A DNA stretch of 64,000 bases, taken from assembly GCA_964594125.1 (NCBI GenBank), contig CAZQLL010000023.1:10680-74679 (forward strand), read 5' to 3'. This document shows, one piece after another, positions 63,530-64,000 of the stretch. The DNA comes from CAVRZJ01 sp964594125. GTDB lineage: Bacteria > Acidobacteriota > Thermoanaerobaculia > Thermoanaerobaculales > Thermoanaerobaculaceae. The first letter of the stretch is position 1; every line of letters starts with the position of its first letter. A program made the position numbers and the translations under genes. The notes below the pieces were generated by a model that saw only the letters and a list, made by a program, of their open reading frames with translations, was not told the DNA's origin and made no database searches.

Positions 63530-63631
63530 ATGTCCAGCGCGCGCGTCATGCACGTCCGTCACCGGCGGGGGTGCATCGACTGGACCGACGCGGCCGCCGC
63601 GGGCCGGGTGCAGCGCGTCCCGCGCCGCTAG
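63530..63631 (+). CDS. Possible divergent small protein (33 aa)
   Basis: ATG 63530, preceded by gaggagcgg, opens a 33-codon frame MSSARVMHVRHRRGCIDWTDA... ending in Arg-Arg-stop. It is divergent from nikR and shares its operator. His, Cys and Asp residues could bind metal, but length, and the GC-rich third positions, make chance a real possibility. Confidence 0.25.
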   Translation: MSSARVMHVRHRRGCIDWTDAAAAGRVQRVPRR

Positions 63632-63764
63632 GCGAGACACGCCGCGCCGCCGGCGGCGAGTGGCCGCGCATCCAGCTCGACGGCCGCTCGAGCTCCCGCG
63701 ACCCAAGCTCGAGGCAAGCCCCGCCCCGTGATTCCAGAGCGCGCTCGAGTGTGGCACGACCCGC

Positions 63765-63798
63765 AAAAGGAAGAGGCCTCCTCGACCGAGAGGAGGCC
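63765..63798 (-). terminator. Intrinsic terminator of the initiator tRNA
   Basis: On the minus strand ggcctcct-loop-aggaggcc (8-bp stem, 63775-63798) is followed by tcttcctttt, the strongest T-rich tail in the window, 10 bp after the tRNA 3' end. Confidence 0.8.
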
Positions 63799-63807
63799 GT
63801 GGAGCGC

Positions 63808-63885
<78 letters not shown>

Positions 63886-64000
63886 TCACAACAACGGAAG
63901 CATGCTAACACCGCTTCGCGGTTGCGTCAACTCCATTGCCGGCAGTCCAGCCCTTTCGGAATTGGCGGGCAGGCGTGGGCGGAGGTTCTTTGGTGGGCTG

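Overview
The window is about 64 kb of GC-rich bacterial DNA with one scaffold gap (100 N). The gene set is Gram-negative: many exported proteins, outer-membrane barrels, lipoproteins, a patatin/POTRA/barrel protein, a Rieske/cytochrome b chain and multiheme cytochrome c. Two TPR- or GEVED-bearing C25 (gingipain-type) peptidases, CBM9/DUF5916 and DUF4136 proteins fit an environmental lineage such as Acidobacteriota (Thermoanaerobaculia-like) or Myxococcota. That placement is inference from gene content; no rRNA is present. Several operons are tightly packed with ATGA or GTGA overlaps.

Layout. 1-9 kb: SYLF lipid-binding protein, an exported repeat protein, a DUF4143 ATPase behind an AT-rich palindrome, then a leftward block of barrel and periplasmic proteins, a SpoIIE phosphatase, a RIO-like kinase and an isoprenylcysteine methyltransferase-like protein. 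About 9 kb: a 39-bp tandem repeat containing the assembly gap. 9-14.5 kb: a DUF4136-like protein and a cytochrome b / Rieske / multiheme-TPR electron-transfer operon. 14.6-22 kb: a sigma-54 activator divergent from a STAS protein, two exported arylsulfatases and an exported HAD hydrolase, with a decayed second HAD fragment. 22-23.4 kb: a VapBC-type toxin-antitoxin pair and a lipoprotein. 23.4-31.8 kb, leftward: nucleotidyltransferase, phospholipase D lipoprotein, patatin, pyruvate kinase and AI-2E permease. 32-36 kb: a DUF4136 lipoprotein, a Gcr-family membrane protein, a parvulin isomerase and a SRPBCC protein.

36-49 kb is the most interesting part. A leftward operon encodes an HPr-kinase-like protein, a 59-residue lasso-peptide precursor, and an asparagine-synthetase-like lasso cyclase whose Cys2 is replaced. 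Directly upstream and translationally coupled is a C25 cysteine peptidase gene. No lasso B1 (RRE) or B2 (leader protease) gene is visible. The peptidase gene is split by one in-frame TGA. An intact paralogue (1391 aa) lies on the other side, pointing toward the cluster. So a lasso cyclase/precursor/kinase set is embedded between two gingipain-like peptidases.

49-64 kb: CBM9/DUF5916 outer-membrane protein, DUF4136 lipoprotein, exported amidohydrolase, HAD hydrolase, ZIP transporter, monomeric isocitrate dehydrogenase, glutamate-racemase-like protein, and a nickel/cobalt ECF operon (NikR, cupin, CbiM-PDGLE, CbiQ, CbiO) behind a GTATGA/TCATAC palindrome. An initiator tRNA-Met with a terminator closes the window. 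Two families of dispersed intergenic repeats (about 200 bp, and a short GC-rich palindrome) recur between operons.
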